DNA of 64,000 nt from Pseudoalteromonas viridis (GTDB lineage Bacteria > Pseudomonadota > Gammaproteobacteria > Enterobacterales > Alteromonadaceae), in NCBI RefSeq assembly GCF_017742995.1, contig NZ_CP072425.1:248001-312000 (forward strand). The letters are read 5' to 3'. The notes beneath the pieces were generated by a model. That model was not told the DNA's origin. It worked only from the letters and a program-made list of their open reading frames with translations, and did no database searches. Positions 7,785-17,274 of this stretch are shown piece after piece. Both the position numbers and the translations under genes were made by a program. Each line of letters begins with the position of its first letter. Positions within the stretch are counted from its first letter, which is position 1.

Positions 7785-8933
7785 ATGTTTGCTATTTTTA
7801 AAACCTTCTTTTTGCTGGGCTGGATTAGCTTTGGCGGCCCGGCTGCGCACATCGGCTATTTTCGGCAAACCTTTGTGGAGAAGCGCAAGTGGCTGGATGA
7901 TGCAGACTATGCCCAAGTGGTGGCGCTGAGCCAGTTTTTACCCGGCCCCGGGTCGAGCCAGGTTGGTTTTGCACTCGGCTATAAGCGCGGGGGACTAGGC
8001 GGCGCCTGTGCTGCCTTTGTCGGTTTTACTTTACCCTCAGTCATTATCATGGTGGCCCTTGCCCTGATGGCCAGTCAGGTAACCGACACCAGTGTCTTTC
8101 AAAACCTGGTGCATGGGCTGAAATTACTGGCCATTGTGGTGGTCGCCGATGCCGCCTGGGGGATGTACAAAAACTTTTGCCAAAGTCGCCTTACCGTCAG
8201 CCTGTGTCTGGGTACGGCAATCGCCTTGCTGTTGTTGCCTGGTATTGCCACCCAAATGGCGGTGCTGCTGTTGGCGGCGCTGATTGGCGTACTTTATCTG
8301 AAGGGACAAGCACAGCCAAGCCCAGACAGCACGGCGTTTAAAGCAAGCTGGCTGCCTTTACTGATCTTTGTTGGGTTATTTATAGTCCTGCCATTTGTTG
8401 CCCACCTGAGTCCTTCCACCACCCTGTTTAATGATTTTTATCAGGCTGGCAGCTTAGTGTTCGGTGGCGGTCATGTGGTGCTACCGCTGCTGCAAAATAT
8501 TGTCGGTGACAGCCTCACTCAGGATACCTTTTTGACCGGTTACGCCGCCGCTCAGGCTGTGCCTGGCCCGATGTTTACGTTTGCCACTTATCTGGGCTAT
8601 GCATTGATGCCGGCAAACCCCATCGCAGGCGCCTTGATTGCAACCCTGGCTGTATTTTTACCCGGCTTCTTACTGCTGCTGGGAGTGCTAAAAAACTGGC
8701 AACTGCTCGCCAGCCGCCCTGCTGTGGCGGGTGCACTGAGCGGTGTCAATGCCGCCGTGGTTGGTCTGCTGGTTGCCGCTCTGTATCAGCCGGTATTTAC
8801 CAGCGCAGCCACCAGTGCGCAGGATATTGCACTGGTGCTGGTCGGTTTTTACCTGCTTAAACACCTTAAGCTACACATAGTCTGGCTGGTCGCCACCTTT
8901 ATGCTGGCCGGTGTGATTATGGGACTTGTCTGA
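7785..8933 (+). CDS. chrA: Chromate transporter ChrA, long-chain type
   Basis: A 382-residue membrane protein of the CHR family, which exports chromate and in some members may carry other oxyanions. It contains two homologous halves with about 10 to 12 membrane segments. The first half has the family signature GGPAAHIGYFRQTFVEKRKWL and PGPGSSQVGFALGY; the second has GSLVFGGGHVVLPLLQ and AVPGPMFTFATYLGY. Fused length is normal for the long-chain group. It is divergent from a LysR regulator that may control it. A short GC hairpin (8945-8966) lies just after the stop. Confidence 0.93.
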   Translation: MFAIFKTFFLLGWISFGGPAAHIGYFRQTFVEKRKWLDDADYAQVVALSQFLPGPGSSQVGFALGYKRGGLGGACAAFVGFTLPSVIIMVALALMASQVTDTSVFQNLVHGLKLLAIVVVADAAWGMYKNFCQSRLTVSLCLGTAIALLLLPGIATQMAVLLLAALIGVLYLKGQAQPSPDSTAFKASWLPLLIFVGLFIVLPFVAHLSPSTTLFNDFYQAGSLVFGGGHVVLPLLQNIVGDSLTQDTFLTGYAAAQAVPGPMFTFATYLGYALMPANPIAGALIATLAVFLPGFLLLLGVLKNWQLLASRPAVAGALSGVNAAVVGLLVAALYQPVFTSAATSAQDIALVLVGFYLLKHLKLHIVWLVATFMLAGVIMGLV

Positions 8934-8944
8934 CACTCAACAGC

Positions 8945-8966
8945 CAGGTGGCCTCAGTGCCACCTG
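8945..8966 (+). terminator. Hairpin after chrA
   Basis: A perfect 8-bp stem CAGGTGGC / GCCACCTG with a 6-nt loop, 12 nt after the chrA stop. It lacks a T-run. Confidence 0.45.
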
Positions 8967-9083
8967 CACCGACTGCCTGTTTAGCTTGCATTGAGGTTGA
9001 ACTATCTCCTCTGTGCAACTAACTTTTAAGCGCATCACTGCACACGCTCTGCAACTCTTTTAACCTTTAACCGAGGTCGGTGT

Positions 9084-9917
9084 ATGGACAGCTTTCTGGA
9101 AAAAATCGATATAAATCAATATTTACCTGTTGCCGTTGACTGGGCTACCAATCTGGTGCTGGCTCTGTTAATTCTGCTCATTGGGGTCTGGCTGGCGGGC
9201 AAAGCCTACAAGGCCGTTGTGTCTGTGGCGAACCGCTACGACAAACTGGATGATACCTTGTTTAAGTTTTTTGGCAGTGTTGCCAAATATACCGTGCTGG
9301 CTTTTGTCGGTATCGCAGTACTCAACCGCTTTGGCGTGCAAACCGCCTCAATCATCGCCCTGCTCGGCGCCGCCGGACTGGCTGTGGGGCTGGCCTTACA
9401 GGGTACTTTGTCTAACCTCGCAGCTGGCGTCATGTTATTGATTTTCAGACCTTACAAAGTCAATGACTTTATCGACACCGCAGATCAGTTTGGCAAAGTG
9501 ACTGAAATCGACATGTTTACCACGATATTGCAGACCTTTGATAACCAGCAAATTGTGATCCCCAACAGTCACATCTGGGGCAGCAAAATAGTGAATCACT
9601 CTCACCATGCGGTTCGCGGTGTTGATATGCGCTTTGGCATTGCCTACGACGAAAGCATTGATGATGCTAAGGCCGTGATCCTCTCTGTGTTGCAGGCTCA
9701 CCCTCATATTTTGTCCGAGCCTGCGCCTTTTGTTGAAGTAGAGTCGCTGAATAACAGCTCTGTGGACTTTCTGGTCAGGCCATTTTGCGATGGCGCGCAT
9801 TATTTTGACGTACTGTATTCCGTGCCTGAGCAGGTTAAAAAAGCCCTGGATGACGCAAATATAGAGATCCCCTTCCCGCACCGTAAGGTCATTTTGGTCA
9901 ACGAAAGCGACACCTGA
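9084..9917 (+). CDS. mscS: Small-conductance mechanosensitive channel, MscS family
   Basis: A 277-residue inner-membrane channel, close in length to E. coli MscS (286). There are three predicted membrane helices; TM3, the pore helix, carries the Gly/Ala-rich stretch ([24 protein letters not shown], about residues 93-116). It is followed by the MscS beta domain ([25 protein letters not shown]) and the C-terminal alpha/beta domain. It opens on membrane tension and protects against hypoosmotic shock, which fits a marine lifestyle. It is transcribed alone, with a GC hairpin right after the stop. Confidence 0.95.
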   Translation: MDSFLEKIDINQYLPVAVDWATNLVLALLILLIGVWLAGKAYKAVVSVANRYDKLDDTLFKFFGSVAKYTVLAFVGIAVLNRFGVQTASIIALLGAAGLAVGLALQGTLSNLAAGVMLLIFRPYKVNDFIDTADQFGKVTEIDMFTTILQTFDNQQIVIPNSHIWGSKIVNHSHHAVRGVDMRFGIAYDESIDDAKAVILSVLQAHPHILSEPAPFVEVESLNNSSVDFLVRPFCDGAHYFDVLYSVPEQVKKALDDANIEIPFPHRKVILVNESDT

Positions 9918-9929
9918 TACCGATATTTC

Positions 9930-9957
9930 GGGGCCGCTTGCCCTCTGGCGGCCCCTT
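9930..9957 (+). terminator. Terminator hairpin after mscS
   Basis: A perfect 8-bp stem GGGGCCGC / GCGGCCCC starts 13 nt after the mscS stop; only a short TT tail follows. Confidence 0.6.
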
Positions 9958-10045
9958 GGAAACACTTTCTGCGCTGCAATCTTTGGGGGGCGGTTATTCC
10001 TTGTCTATAGTTTTAGTGTTAAATGACAACTTACCAGGATGTGAT

Positions 10046-12766
10046 ATGGCGCTCTTCGGCTTTTCCGGCACAAAAAAAACTGAACCACAAATTACCCTAC
10101 CGCAGACCTTACCCTGGCTGAAGTTAGACAGGCAAGGGGATATCACAGCCACCAGCGAGGCCTTTTTAAGCATGCTGGCTTTTTCTCACAGCGCAGCACC
10201 AAAAACACTGGCGTCGCTGTGCAATAACAAACGCGACTACCAGATACTGCATGCAGCACTGCAAAACGCCGAGCAAAATGGCGCGCAGATCTGCGCCATG
10301 CACAATACCGAGGGCACGCTGTATTATGTCTCCGTACAGATCTGTCCGGCAGACCATGCGCAGTGCTTTGCCATACTTCAGGATGTGACTGCCCAGTACC
10401 GTCCGCTACTGGATAGCAACCTCACCACACAGGCGCTGTCCAACGCACAAGCCCGGCTTGAGCTGGACCTGCAAGGCACTGTGCTCAGTGCCAATGAGGC
10501 GTTTTTAGCCTTAGTCGGAACAGCAAAAGAGCAAGTGATTAGCCGCCAGTGTCAGCAATTTGTCACCAATGAGCAATTGACTGCCGCCAGCTGGGACACG
10601 CTCAGTGCAGGTCAGGCCGTTGAGTGTGACTTACAATGGCAAAGCGATGAACACATGTCATTCTGGTTGCATGCCTGGCTGGTGCCAGTGCGCGACGCCG
10701 AGCAGCGCATCGCAAAAGTCGTGTTACTAGCCTGTGACGTGTCGAAACAGCACCAGACTTTGCTCAATCTGCACAGTCAGATTAACGGTATACAGCAGGC
10801 TCAGGCTGTGATTGAGTTTACCCTCGATGGCACCATAGTGACCGCAAACCAGAATTTTCTCGATGTGATGGGCTACCAGCTTGACGAGATCCAGGGTCAG
10901 CATCACCGCTTATTTGTCACCGCCAAAGAGGCAGCCAGTAATGAATACGCCGCATTCTGGCAGGCGCTGGGCCGTGGCGAGTTGCAGTCCGGGGAGTTTA
11001 AGCGCATCAACAAACATGGCGAGGCGGTGTGGATCCAGGCGCACTATACCCCCCTGTTTGATGAAAACGGCCAGCTCTGTAAGATCATGAAGTTTGCCTC
11101 GGATATTAGCGCAGAAAAACTCAAAGCCTTTGAAGCGCAGGGGCAGATAGACGCCATTAACCGCTCAGGCGCCGTGATCCAATTCGACTTAGAGGGCAAC
11201 ATTCTAGATGCCAACGACAACTTTCTTGCTGCCATGGGATACAGCAAAGCGGAAATTGTCGGGCAACATCACAGGATCTTCGTTGAGTCCAAATATGCCC
11301 AAAGTGACGAATATCAGCAGTTCTGGGCTGATTTAAGAGCTGGCCGGTTTAATGCGGGCGAGTTCTGCCGCATTCGCAAAGGAGGCAAAGAGATCTGGAT
11401 CAGTGCAACCTACAACCTGATCCGCGATGATGAGGGTAACCCGCTTAAGGTGGTCAAATATGCCATGGACATTACACGCCAGAAGGAAATCGCGGCCGAT
11501 CTGGAAGGTCAGGTGCAGGCCATCCACAAATCGCAGGCGGTAATTGAGTTTGACATGGATGGCACCATATTGTGGGCCAACGAATTATTCCTGACCACCA
11601 TGGGTTACACTCTCGATGAAGTCAAAGGTCAGCATCACCGTATCTTTGCCACCGAAGAGCAGGCACAAAGCGACGAGTATCAACAATTCTGGGCGCAGCT
11701 GAATCGCGGCCAGTTCGATGCGGGGCAATATATGCGCATCGCCAAAAGTGGCCAGGAAGTGTGGATCCAGGCAACCTATAACCCCATTCTCGACCAGCAT
11801 GGCCGGCCAGTCAAAGTCGTTAAATATGCCACGGATATAACAGCGCAAAAACAAGCCGTTCAGCATATTCAGGAGGCCATTTTTGCCCTGGAGCAAGGCG
11901 ATTTAACCCACCGTATCAACGCAGATCTGGGCGCCGATTTCTCTGTGTTAACGCAGGCAATGAATGGCCTGTTTGATAAGCTCAGCGAGCTGGTTCAGAC
12001 CATCAACAATGGCGCGGCACAGGTGTTTGAGATAGCCGGGCAGATAGCCACTAACAATGATGAGCTCAATAGTCGGGTGGAAAGCCAGGCAGCCAGCCTG
12101 GAAGAAACGGCCGCCACAATGGAGCAATTAACGGCAACAGTTAAAAACAATGCGATCAGTGCAACCACCGCATCTGAGCGCGCAGCCATAGTGCGCGAAA
12201 AAGCGCTCAGTGGTAAGCACACCATCGAAGATGCCATCAGTGCCGTTGGCAACATTGAAGACTACAGCCGCAAAATCGCCGATATCGTGGGGGTGATAGA
12301 TGAGATTGCCTTTCAGACTAACCTGCTGGCACTCAATGCATCCGTTGAAGCCGCAAGGGCCGGTGAAGCAGGCAGAGGATTTGCGGTGGTGGCCAGCGAG
12401 GTGCGTAACCTGGCGCAGCGCAGTGCCAGTGCGGCTAAAGAGATCAAAGACTTGATCAAAAACAGTGTGGATGCAGTCACCGAAGGCAGCAAGCTGGTTT
12501 ATGATTCTGGCACCACCTTCGATGAACTGACCCTGTCAATCTCGCAGGTTAGCGAAATGGTTGCCAACATTGACGATGCCAGCAAAGAGCAGGCATCCGG
12601 TATCGCGGCCGTTTGCTCAACCATAGCGCAGATGGATGGTATTACCCAGCAAAACGTTTCTTTGGTCGAGACCACCTCCAGGTCGGGTAAAACCATGGAG
12701 GATCAGGCTCGGGTATTGACCGATCAGGTGGCCTTTTTCCAGCTGGAAGAAAGCCGCTTACCTTAG
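10046..12766 (+). CDS. Soluble multi-PAS methyl-accepting chemotaxis protein
   Basis: A 906-residue chemoreceptor with no signal peptide and no membrane helix, so it should be cytoplasmic. It has about five PAS domains (residues 15-620); the last three are near copies with an exact period of 122 residues (starting near A254, A376 and A498), each with a GQHHR[IL]F motif and a C-terminal MKFASDI/VKYATDI edge. A short HAMP-like linker (EQGDLTHRI) leads into the MCP signalling domain, whose hairpin tip ([22 protein letters not shown]) is around residue 750. The plan resembles BdlA-type PAS-MCP proteins in biofilm dispersal. The PAS domains may bind haem or flavin. ATG at 10046 was chosen for its AGGA site. 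Confidence 0.92.
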   Translation: MALFGFSGTKKTEPQITLPQTLPWLKLDRQGDITATSEAFLSMLAFSHSAAPKTLASLCNNKRDYQILHAALQNAEQNGAQICAMHNTEGTLYYVSVQICPADHAQCFAILQDVTAQYRPLLDSNLTTQALSNAQARLELDLQGTVLSANEAFLALVGTAKEQVISRQCQQFVTNEQLTAASWDTLSAGQAVECDLQWQSDEHMSFWLHAWLVPVRDAEQRIAKVVLLACDVSKQHQTLLNLHSQINGIQQAQAVIEFTLDGTIVTANQNFLDVMGYQLDEIQGQHHRLFVTAKEAASNEYAAFWQALGRGELQSGEFKRINKHGEAVWIQAHYTPLFDENGQLCKIMKFASDISAEKLKAFEAQGQIDAINRSGAVIQFDLEGNILDANDNFLAAMGYSKAEIVGQHHRIFVESKYAQSDEYQQFWADLRAGRFNAGEFCRIRKGGKEIWISATYNLIRDDEGNPLKVVKYAMDITRQKEIAADLEGQVQAIHKSQAVIEFDMDGTILWANELFLTTMGYTLDEVKGQHHRIFATEEQAQSDEYQQFWAQLNRGQFDAGQYMRIAKSGQEVWIQATYNPILDQHGRPVKVVKYATDITAQKQAVQHIQEAIFALEQGDLTHRINADLGADFSVLTQAMNGLFDKLSELVQTINNGAAQVFEIAGQIATNNDELNSRVESQAASLEETAATMEQLTATVKNNAISATTASERAAIVREKALSGKHTIEDAISAVGNIEDYSRKIADIVGVIDEIAFQTNLLALNASVEAARAGEAGRGFAVVASEVRNLAQRSASAAKEIKDLIKNSVDAVTEGSKLVYDSGTTFDELTLSISQVSEMVANIDDASKEQASGIAAVCSTIAQMDGITQQNVSLVETTSRSGKTMEDQARVLTDQVAFFQLEESRLP

Positions 12767-12783
12767 TGGCTGATACGCACCAA

Positions 12784-12803
12784 TAAAGCGGTGCATCGCT
12801 TTA
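12784..12803 (+). terminator. Weak hairpin after the chemotaxis gene
   Basis: A 7-bp stem TAAAGCG / CGCTTTA with a 6-nt loop lies 18 nt after the stop; no long T-run. Confidence 0.35.
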
Positions 12804-12930
12804 AGTTAAGTGCCTGGTAACAGCGTCAGGGCCTGGCTCAGAATGATGTAAACTCTGCAGCCTCAGGCATTATCATGCCAGAGCTTTGGCCACACAGGCC
12901 CGCCCTGCGTGCCTGCTCAGTCGTCGGGTT

Positions 12931-13179
12931 TTAGTGCGCTTTATTCGGCCCCTGACGGACCAGTTCTTTGCCGTTATCGAACACTTCCTGAGTCACCCAG
13001 CGACCCAGGATCAGCTGATGATTATCGTCCAGTACTGCCACGAAGGGACGACCATTGCTGTTATTGGTTGCCAGTGCCACACCCGCTGCGTTGTTCAGGC
13101 CCAGCCCGCCAGTCTCTACCAGTCTCAAAAAGGCTTCCAGTTCGTCCAGTGTGCTGATCAATTCTTTATCGTCAATCAT
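12931..13179 (-). CDS. Small hypothetical protein
   Basis: An 82-residue acidic protein with no recognised domain. Its sequence (KELISTLDELEAFLRLVETGG, then FVAVLDDNHQLILGRWVTQEVFDNGKELV) reads like a small folded alpha/beta protein and has normal codon use. It lies 83 nt downstream of the KefB/C-type antiporter on the same strand and may be co-transcribed. There is no export signal. I cannot assign a function; it could be dismissed only if orthologues are absent in related genomes. Confidence 0.65.
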   Translation of the reverse strand: MIDDKELISTLDELEAFLRLVETGGLGLNNAAGVALATNNSNGRPFVAVLDDNHQLILGRWVTQEVFDNGKELVRQGPNKAH

Positions 13180-13262
13180 GTTTTGTACTCAGTTGTCGCT
13201 AAAAGCGCGTAGCATATCAGGTCTGGCGCCCTCTGCACCAGTACCGAAGCTGACTTACTTGC

Positions 13263-15143
13263 TCAGCCTTGTTTAGTGGCATCATCCCGGCTTTGCTCAC
13301 CCGTTTTATCAGCCTGCATGGCTGCTCTGATGGCTTCTTCAGTCTGAATAAACAGCTTACGATAGTCATGATCATATTGCTGACCTTCGCTACCATGTTG
13401 CCAGGTATCATAGAGCTGCTCGGAGGCTGCTTTTTCGGTTTCGCGAAAGGCACGCTTTTTCTGCTCGGCGACTTCAGGGGCAAAGCCCAGACAGGTGAGT
13501 GCCCTGGCACCCAGGTGCAGCGCAGAATGGTAGGTTTCACTGACAATCACATCGGCACCGGCGTGTTTCAGCTCATAATGGTGGCCCCTGTCGAATGCTC
13601 TGGCCAGTACTTTTACGCCGGGATGGCTCTGCTTAACGGCGTGCACCAGTGCCTTCGCGCTTTCCCGGTCATCAATAGCAACAACCAGCAGTGCCGCTTG
13701 TTCAATTCCGGCGGTGTGCAACAACTCCGGACGGGTGGCATCGCCAAAGTAGGCCTTAACCTGTATTCGGCGCATTGACTCAACCTGGGTTGCATCCAGG
13801 TCCATCACCACGGTATGGACGCCGTTGGCTATCAGCAAACGATTGACAATCTGACCGAAACGACCAATACCCGCAATGATCACCTGCCCTTGCTCATCAA
13901 TATCATCGAAAGCCTGCTGATTGCTTGTGTGCTGATACCGCGGCAAAATCACTTTGTCATAAAGAATAAACAAGGTCGGCGTCAAAAACATCGAGAGGGC
14001 CACAACCAGTTGCAACAAGCTGACTGTTTCGGGTGGGATAACATGATTTTGCAACGCATAGCTTAACAGCACAAAACCAAATTCACCGGCCTGAGACAGA
14101 CTCAGGGCAAACAGCCAGCGGTCACTGTTGCGGATTTTAAACAACATAGCCAGTCCCCACAGCACAGCGGCTTTAACCAGCATCACAGTGAGAGTCAGCG
14201 CCAGGATCAAAAGGACCTGCTCAGACAGTATAGTGAAGTTAATGCCCGCGCCCACCGTAATAAAAAACAACCCCAGCAACAGGCCTTTAAAGGGCTCAAT
14301 ATTGGATTCAAGCTCGTGACGGAACTCGCTGTTAGCCAGCACCACCCCGGCCAGAAAAGTCCCCAGGGCTGGAGAGAGCCCAACCAGGCTCATCAAGGTC
14401 GCGATACCAATGACGAGCAACAAAGCCGTTGCGACAAAAATCTCCCTAAGCCCGGAGTTAGCAACGTAATGGAATAAGGGGCGGCTCAGATAGTGGCCAA
14501 TCACGACCACCCCCGCGATGCTGGCAAAAATAACACCCGCATAGGCCCAGGCTGGCAAACCGGCAACCAGGCTCAGAGATTCGTGGTGCTGCGCCGTGGT
14601 TTGCATATCCCGAGCCGCTTCCACTAACTCGGGCAAGGCCAGCATGGGAATAAAGGCCAGTATGGGAATAACTGCAATATCCTGCATCAGTAAAACAGAA
14701 AATGCATTTTGTCCGCCCTCGGTTTTTGTCAGTCCTTTTTCGTTTAATGTTTGCAGCACAATCGCCGTAGACGACAAGGAAAACACCAGGCCGATTGCGA
14801 GCGCAACCGACACAGGCTGCCCCAAAAGCCAGGCTATAAGCGCCAGCAGAAGTGCGCTCACCACTACCTGTAACCCACCCAGCCCTAACAACCGGTGGCG
14901 CATTTGCCAGAGCATCTGAGGGTGCAACTCCAGCCCCACCAGGAACAGCATCATCACCACGCCAAACTCTGCAAAATGCTGAATTGTCGCGGTTTCCTTG
15001 CCTACCATACCAGCCACAGGGCCTATTAACACCCCGGCGATCAGATACCCAAGTACCGAGCCCAGCCCTAACCGTTTTGCCAGCGGCACCATCACGACGG
15101 CAGCGGCCAGATAGATAAAAGCCTGAATAAAATAACCGGTCAT
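13263..15143 (-). CDS. CPA2-family monovalent cation:proton antiporter with TrkA-N domain (KefB/KefC type)
   Basis: A 626-residue inner-membrane antiporter. The first 380 residues form about 12 to 13 membrane helices of the Na/H exchanger fold (GYLIAGVLIGP, FSLSSTAIVLQTL, LLMQDIAVIPIL with the conserved QD pair). A Rossmann TrkA-N domain follows from about residue 405 (QVIIAGIGRFGQIVNRLL, GDATRPELL), which binds nucleotides or glutathione adducts in Kef systems. The C-terminal 80 residues are charged and helical. It probably exchanges K+ for H+, for example in response to electrophiles. No kefF/kefG-type oxidoreductase is adjacent, so the regulated Kef label is unproven. The ATG at 15143 starts the first helix; an upstream TTG would add nine polar residues. 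Confidence 0.9.
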   Translation of the reverse strand: MTGYFIQAFIYLAAAVVMVPLAKRLGLGSVLGYLIAGVLIGPVAGMVGKETATIQHFAEFGVVMMLFLVGLELHPQMLWQMRHRLLGLGGLQVVVSALLLALIAWLLGQPVSVALAIGLVFSLSSTAIVLQTLNEKGLTKTEGGQNAFSVLLMQDIAVIPILAFIPMLALPELVEAARDMQTTAQHHESLSLVAGLPAWAYAGVIFASIAGVVVIGHYLSRPLFHYVANSGLREIFVATALLLVIGIATLMSLVGLSPALGTFLAGVVLANSEFRHELESNIEPFKGLLLGLFFITVGAGINFTILSEQVLLILALTLTVMLVKAAVLWGLAMLFKIRNSDRWLFALSLSQAGEFGFVLLSYALQNHVIPPETVSLLQLVVALSMFLTPTLFILYDKVILPRYQHTSNQQAFDDIDEQGQVIIAGIGRFGQIVNRLLIANGVHTVVMDLDATQVESMRRIQVKAYFGDATRPELLHTAGIEQAALLVVAIDDRESAKALVHAVKQSHPGVKVLARAFDRGHHYELKHAGADVIVSETYHSALHLGARALTCLGFAPEVAEQKKRAFRETEKAASEQLYDTWQHGSEGQQYDHDYRKLFIQTEEAIRAAMQADKTGEQSRDDATKQG

Positions 15144-15392
15144 GAGATGTTTACCTCGCCAGCCAGGCAAAGCGGCTCAAAGCTCACTCCAGAGATCGAA
15201 TTCGCTCGTTGTTGATTAGTTTTTTTCATTTTCAGGTATCTCAGATTAACGCACAGACCTTCTAAACTTTAGTACGAAACGGATGGCTGTGCCGACAGAT
15301 GGCGCTCGTGAAGTCGTAATGGTGCCTTGCCCGAACGTTAACCCCGCTTTAACTGTCAGCAAAGTAGTGTGATTAAAAAAAGGACACTTGTT

Positions 15393-15917
15393 ATGACTCA
15401 CCCGACCGATGCCGCAAAGTTTGATTGCACAGCGCGTGCTTTGCACTGGATCTCAGCCAGCGTGATCCTGTGGGCGTTATTGTCGGGCTTTTACATGGCA
15501 GTATTTGAGCTGGACACCCCCACAAAAACCACGCTCAGTCGGTTTAATGTCGCTTTAACCTTTGTCTATTGCCCGGTATTTATCTGGCGTGTGGTGCACA
15601 GGGTATTGTGTCCGCCCCCAGCTCAGATTGCCACGCTCACGCCACATCAAGCTCGGCTGGCAAGCACCGCACATGTTGCCATTTACCTGCTCACCGCCCT
15701 TGTACTGTGCTCGGGCGTGCTGATGATGGAGCACCCGTTTAGCATCTTTGGCTGGATTTTAGTGCCGCCCCTACTTTCAGACGCCCAGACGCTGGATTGG
15801 TTTGCCCGGCTCCACCTGATCAGCAATATATTGCTGCTGGTGATAGTGACACTACATATTCTGGCTGTGATAAAGCACCAGCTTGCTGGCCGGGCGGTAT
15901 TGCAAAGAATGTTGTAA
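15393..15917 (+). CDS. Cytochrome b561 family protein
   Basis: A 174-residue inner-membrane protein with four predicted helices and the prokaryotic cytochrome b561 layout. Histidines that fit haem b ligation are in RALHWISAS (helix 1), HVAIYLLTALVL, and HLISNILLLVIVTLHILAVIKH (helix 4). Members oxidise ubiquinol or reduce superoxide and serve as small diffusible-electron carriers. The ATG at 15393 has AAGGA 8 nt upstream; an ATG eight codons earlier lacks a good site. It is a single gene; the 249-nt gap before it showed nothing beyond AT-rich promoter-like sequence. Confidence 0.9.
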   Translation: MTHPTDAAKFDCTARALHWISASVILWALLSGFYMAVFELDTPTKTTLSRFNVALTFVYCPVFIWRVVHRVLCPPPAQIATLTPHQARLASTAHVAIYLLTALVLCSGVLMMEHPFSIFGWILVPPLLSDAQTLDWFARLHLISNILLLVIVTLHILAVIKHQLAGRAVLQRML

Positions 15918-16042
15918 GGATGACAGACTGGTAGTTGTGCCAGGGTGGATAACTTTCAGCCACATCGTGTTCCTATATAGGTATGCTCTCAAGACAATTG
16001 ATGTTAATCTGTTCAAAGTGGCAGTTTTTAAGGATAAACGTT

Positions 16043-17224
16043 ATGCACACTTCTCCTCGTTTTCATTATATAGATAATCTGCGTAGCCTGGCCCTTTTAC
16101 TGGGTGTGGTATTTCATGCCGCGCTGGCCTACGGACCTTACTTCTCAAACATCTGGTTTACTGCCGATTCGACAAATCACGTCGCCTTCGATTACTTTGC
16201 TATCTGGTCACACTTATTCAGAATGCCGCTGTTTTTTGCTATTGCCGGGTTTTGTGCCGCGCTATTGATCAGTAAACGCGGTGGTAATGGCTTTATGACC
16301 AACCGGCTTAAGCGAGTATTACTGCCATTTGTCCTGTTTTACCCCTTAACCATGCTGGTACTGTTCCATGCGCTCGGCTGGGGAGCAGACATCATGCATG
16401 AAAGCCCCGCCCTGTTTACGGTTTTTGAGGCTGTCAAAGAACCCGTTATCTCAACGATGCACTTATGGTTTTTGTGGAATCTGACCCAGCTCTGTTTGCT
16501 ATTCTGGCTGCTGCAAAAACACACCAGCCTGTATCAGTCGATATTGGCCGTGGTGGTAAGGCCCGCTTTTTTACTCGTTGCATTACCCATTTTGCTTACC
16601 GTGGCCCTGTATCATCAGCTGGTGCCATTCCCGGCGCCGGATAAGCTTTACCCACAGTTGTGGTCCTATGGCTTTTACGGTGTGTTGTTTTTAATCGGTG
16701 CCGGGCTTTATCACCACCATACCAAAGTAGTGCAATATGCCCGCTACTTTACGCCTTTACTGATAGTAGCGTGCCTGTCGTTAGTGCCTTATTTTTATCT
16801 GATGCCACCCGCGCCTTCTTTAGACGCGGTGATCCGAGCGGCCAACACCGGCGTCACAACCCCCGATCACATCGATATTTACGTTGTTATCGCTCAGTCG
16901 ATTGCGATTGTCAGCTGGACCGGGGTTGCCTTTTTAGCAGGCTTTAAGTGGCTTAATCGATTCAGCCAACTGAATAAGTATATATCGGATGCTTCTTACT
17001 GGATCTACCTCATCCATGTACCTGTATTAATGTATATCCAGTTCCCGCTGAGCAATACCGCTCTGTCGCCCTGGCTTAAAGTGCTCATTGCCATTTCTGC
17101 GACCATGGCACTGGGCCTGGTGAGCTACCAGCTGCTGGTCAGGCACACATGGCTGGGGGTTTTATTGAATGGGAAAAAAGTCAAAACTGCGGCTGTTCAA
17201 CACCAGACAACCACAGCATCATAG
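16043..17224 (+). CDS. Membrane acyltransferase, acyltransferase-3 family (OpgC-like)
   Basis: A 393-residue membrane protein with about 10 helices. The N-terminal part has the family motif with the catalytic-type histidine (YIDNLRSLALLLGVVFHAALAYG) and FAIAGFCAALL. Members move acyl groups, for example acetyl or succinyl, onto membrane or periplasmic glycans; the arrangement is closest to OpgC/MdoC, which succinylates osmoregulated glucans. No opgGH genes are adjacent, so the acceptor is unknown. The ATG at 16043 has AAGGA 9 nt upstream; an earlier in-frame ATG would add 20 residues without support. It ends at a strong shared terminator with the convergent peptidase gene. Confidence 0.88.
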   Translation: MHTSPRFHYIDNLRSLALLLGVVFHAALAYGPYFSNIWFTADSTNHVAFDYFAIWSHLFRMPLFFAIAGFCAALLISKRGGNGFMTNRLKRVLLPFVLFYPLTMLVLFHALGWGADIMHESPALFTVFEAVKEPVISTMHLWFLWNLTQLCLLFWLLQKHTSLYQSILAVVVRPAFLLVALPILLTVALYHQLVPFPAPDKLYPQLWSYGFYGVLFLIGAGLYHHHTKVVQYARYFTPLLIVACLSLVPYFYLMPPAPSLDAVIRAANTGVTTPDHIDIYVVIAQSIAIVSWTGVAFLAGFKWLNRFSQLNKYISDASYWIYLIHVPVLMYIQFPLSNTALSPWLKVLIAISATMALGLVSYQLLVRHTWLGVLLNGKKVKTAAVQHQTTTAS

Positions 17225-17235
17225 CAGTCAATAGG

Positions 17236-17269
17236 AAAGCAGCACGGTATATCCACCGTGCTGCTTTTT
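17236..17269. terminator. Strong bidirectional terminator
   Basis: A 13-bp perfect stem AAAGCAGCACGGT / ACCGTGCTGCTTT with a 6-nt loop and a T-run, between the acyltransferase gene and the convergent S9 peptidase gene. Confidence 0.92.
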
Positions 17270-17274
17270 ATCAC

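Noticed and set aside
9938..10045. Upstream start of the chemotaxis protein
   Set aside because: The extension begins inside the mscS terminator hairpin and has no ribosome site; ATG 10046 has AGGA at the right distance.
13269..15118. Several long open frames on the + strand opposite the antiporter gene
   Set aside because: They are shadows of the membrane protein's codon pattern, with no start signals and no recognisable products.
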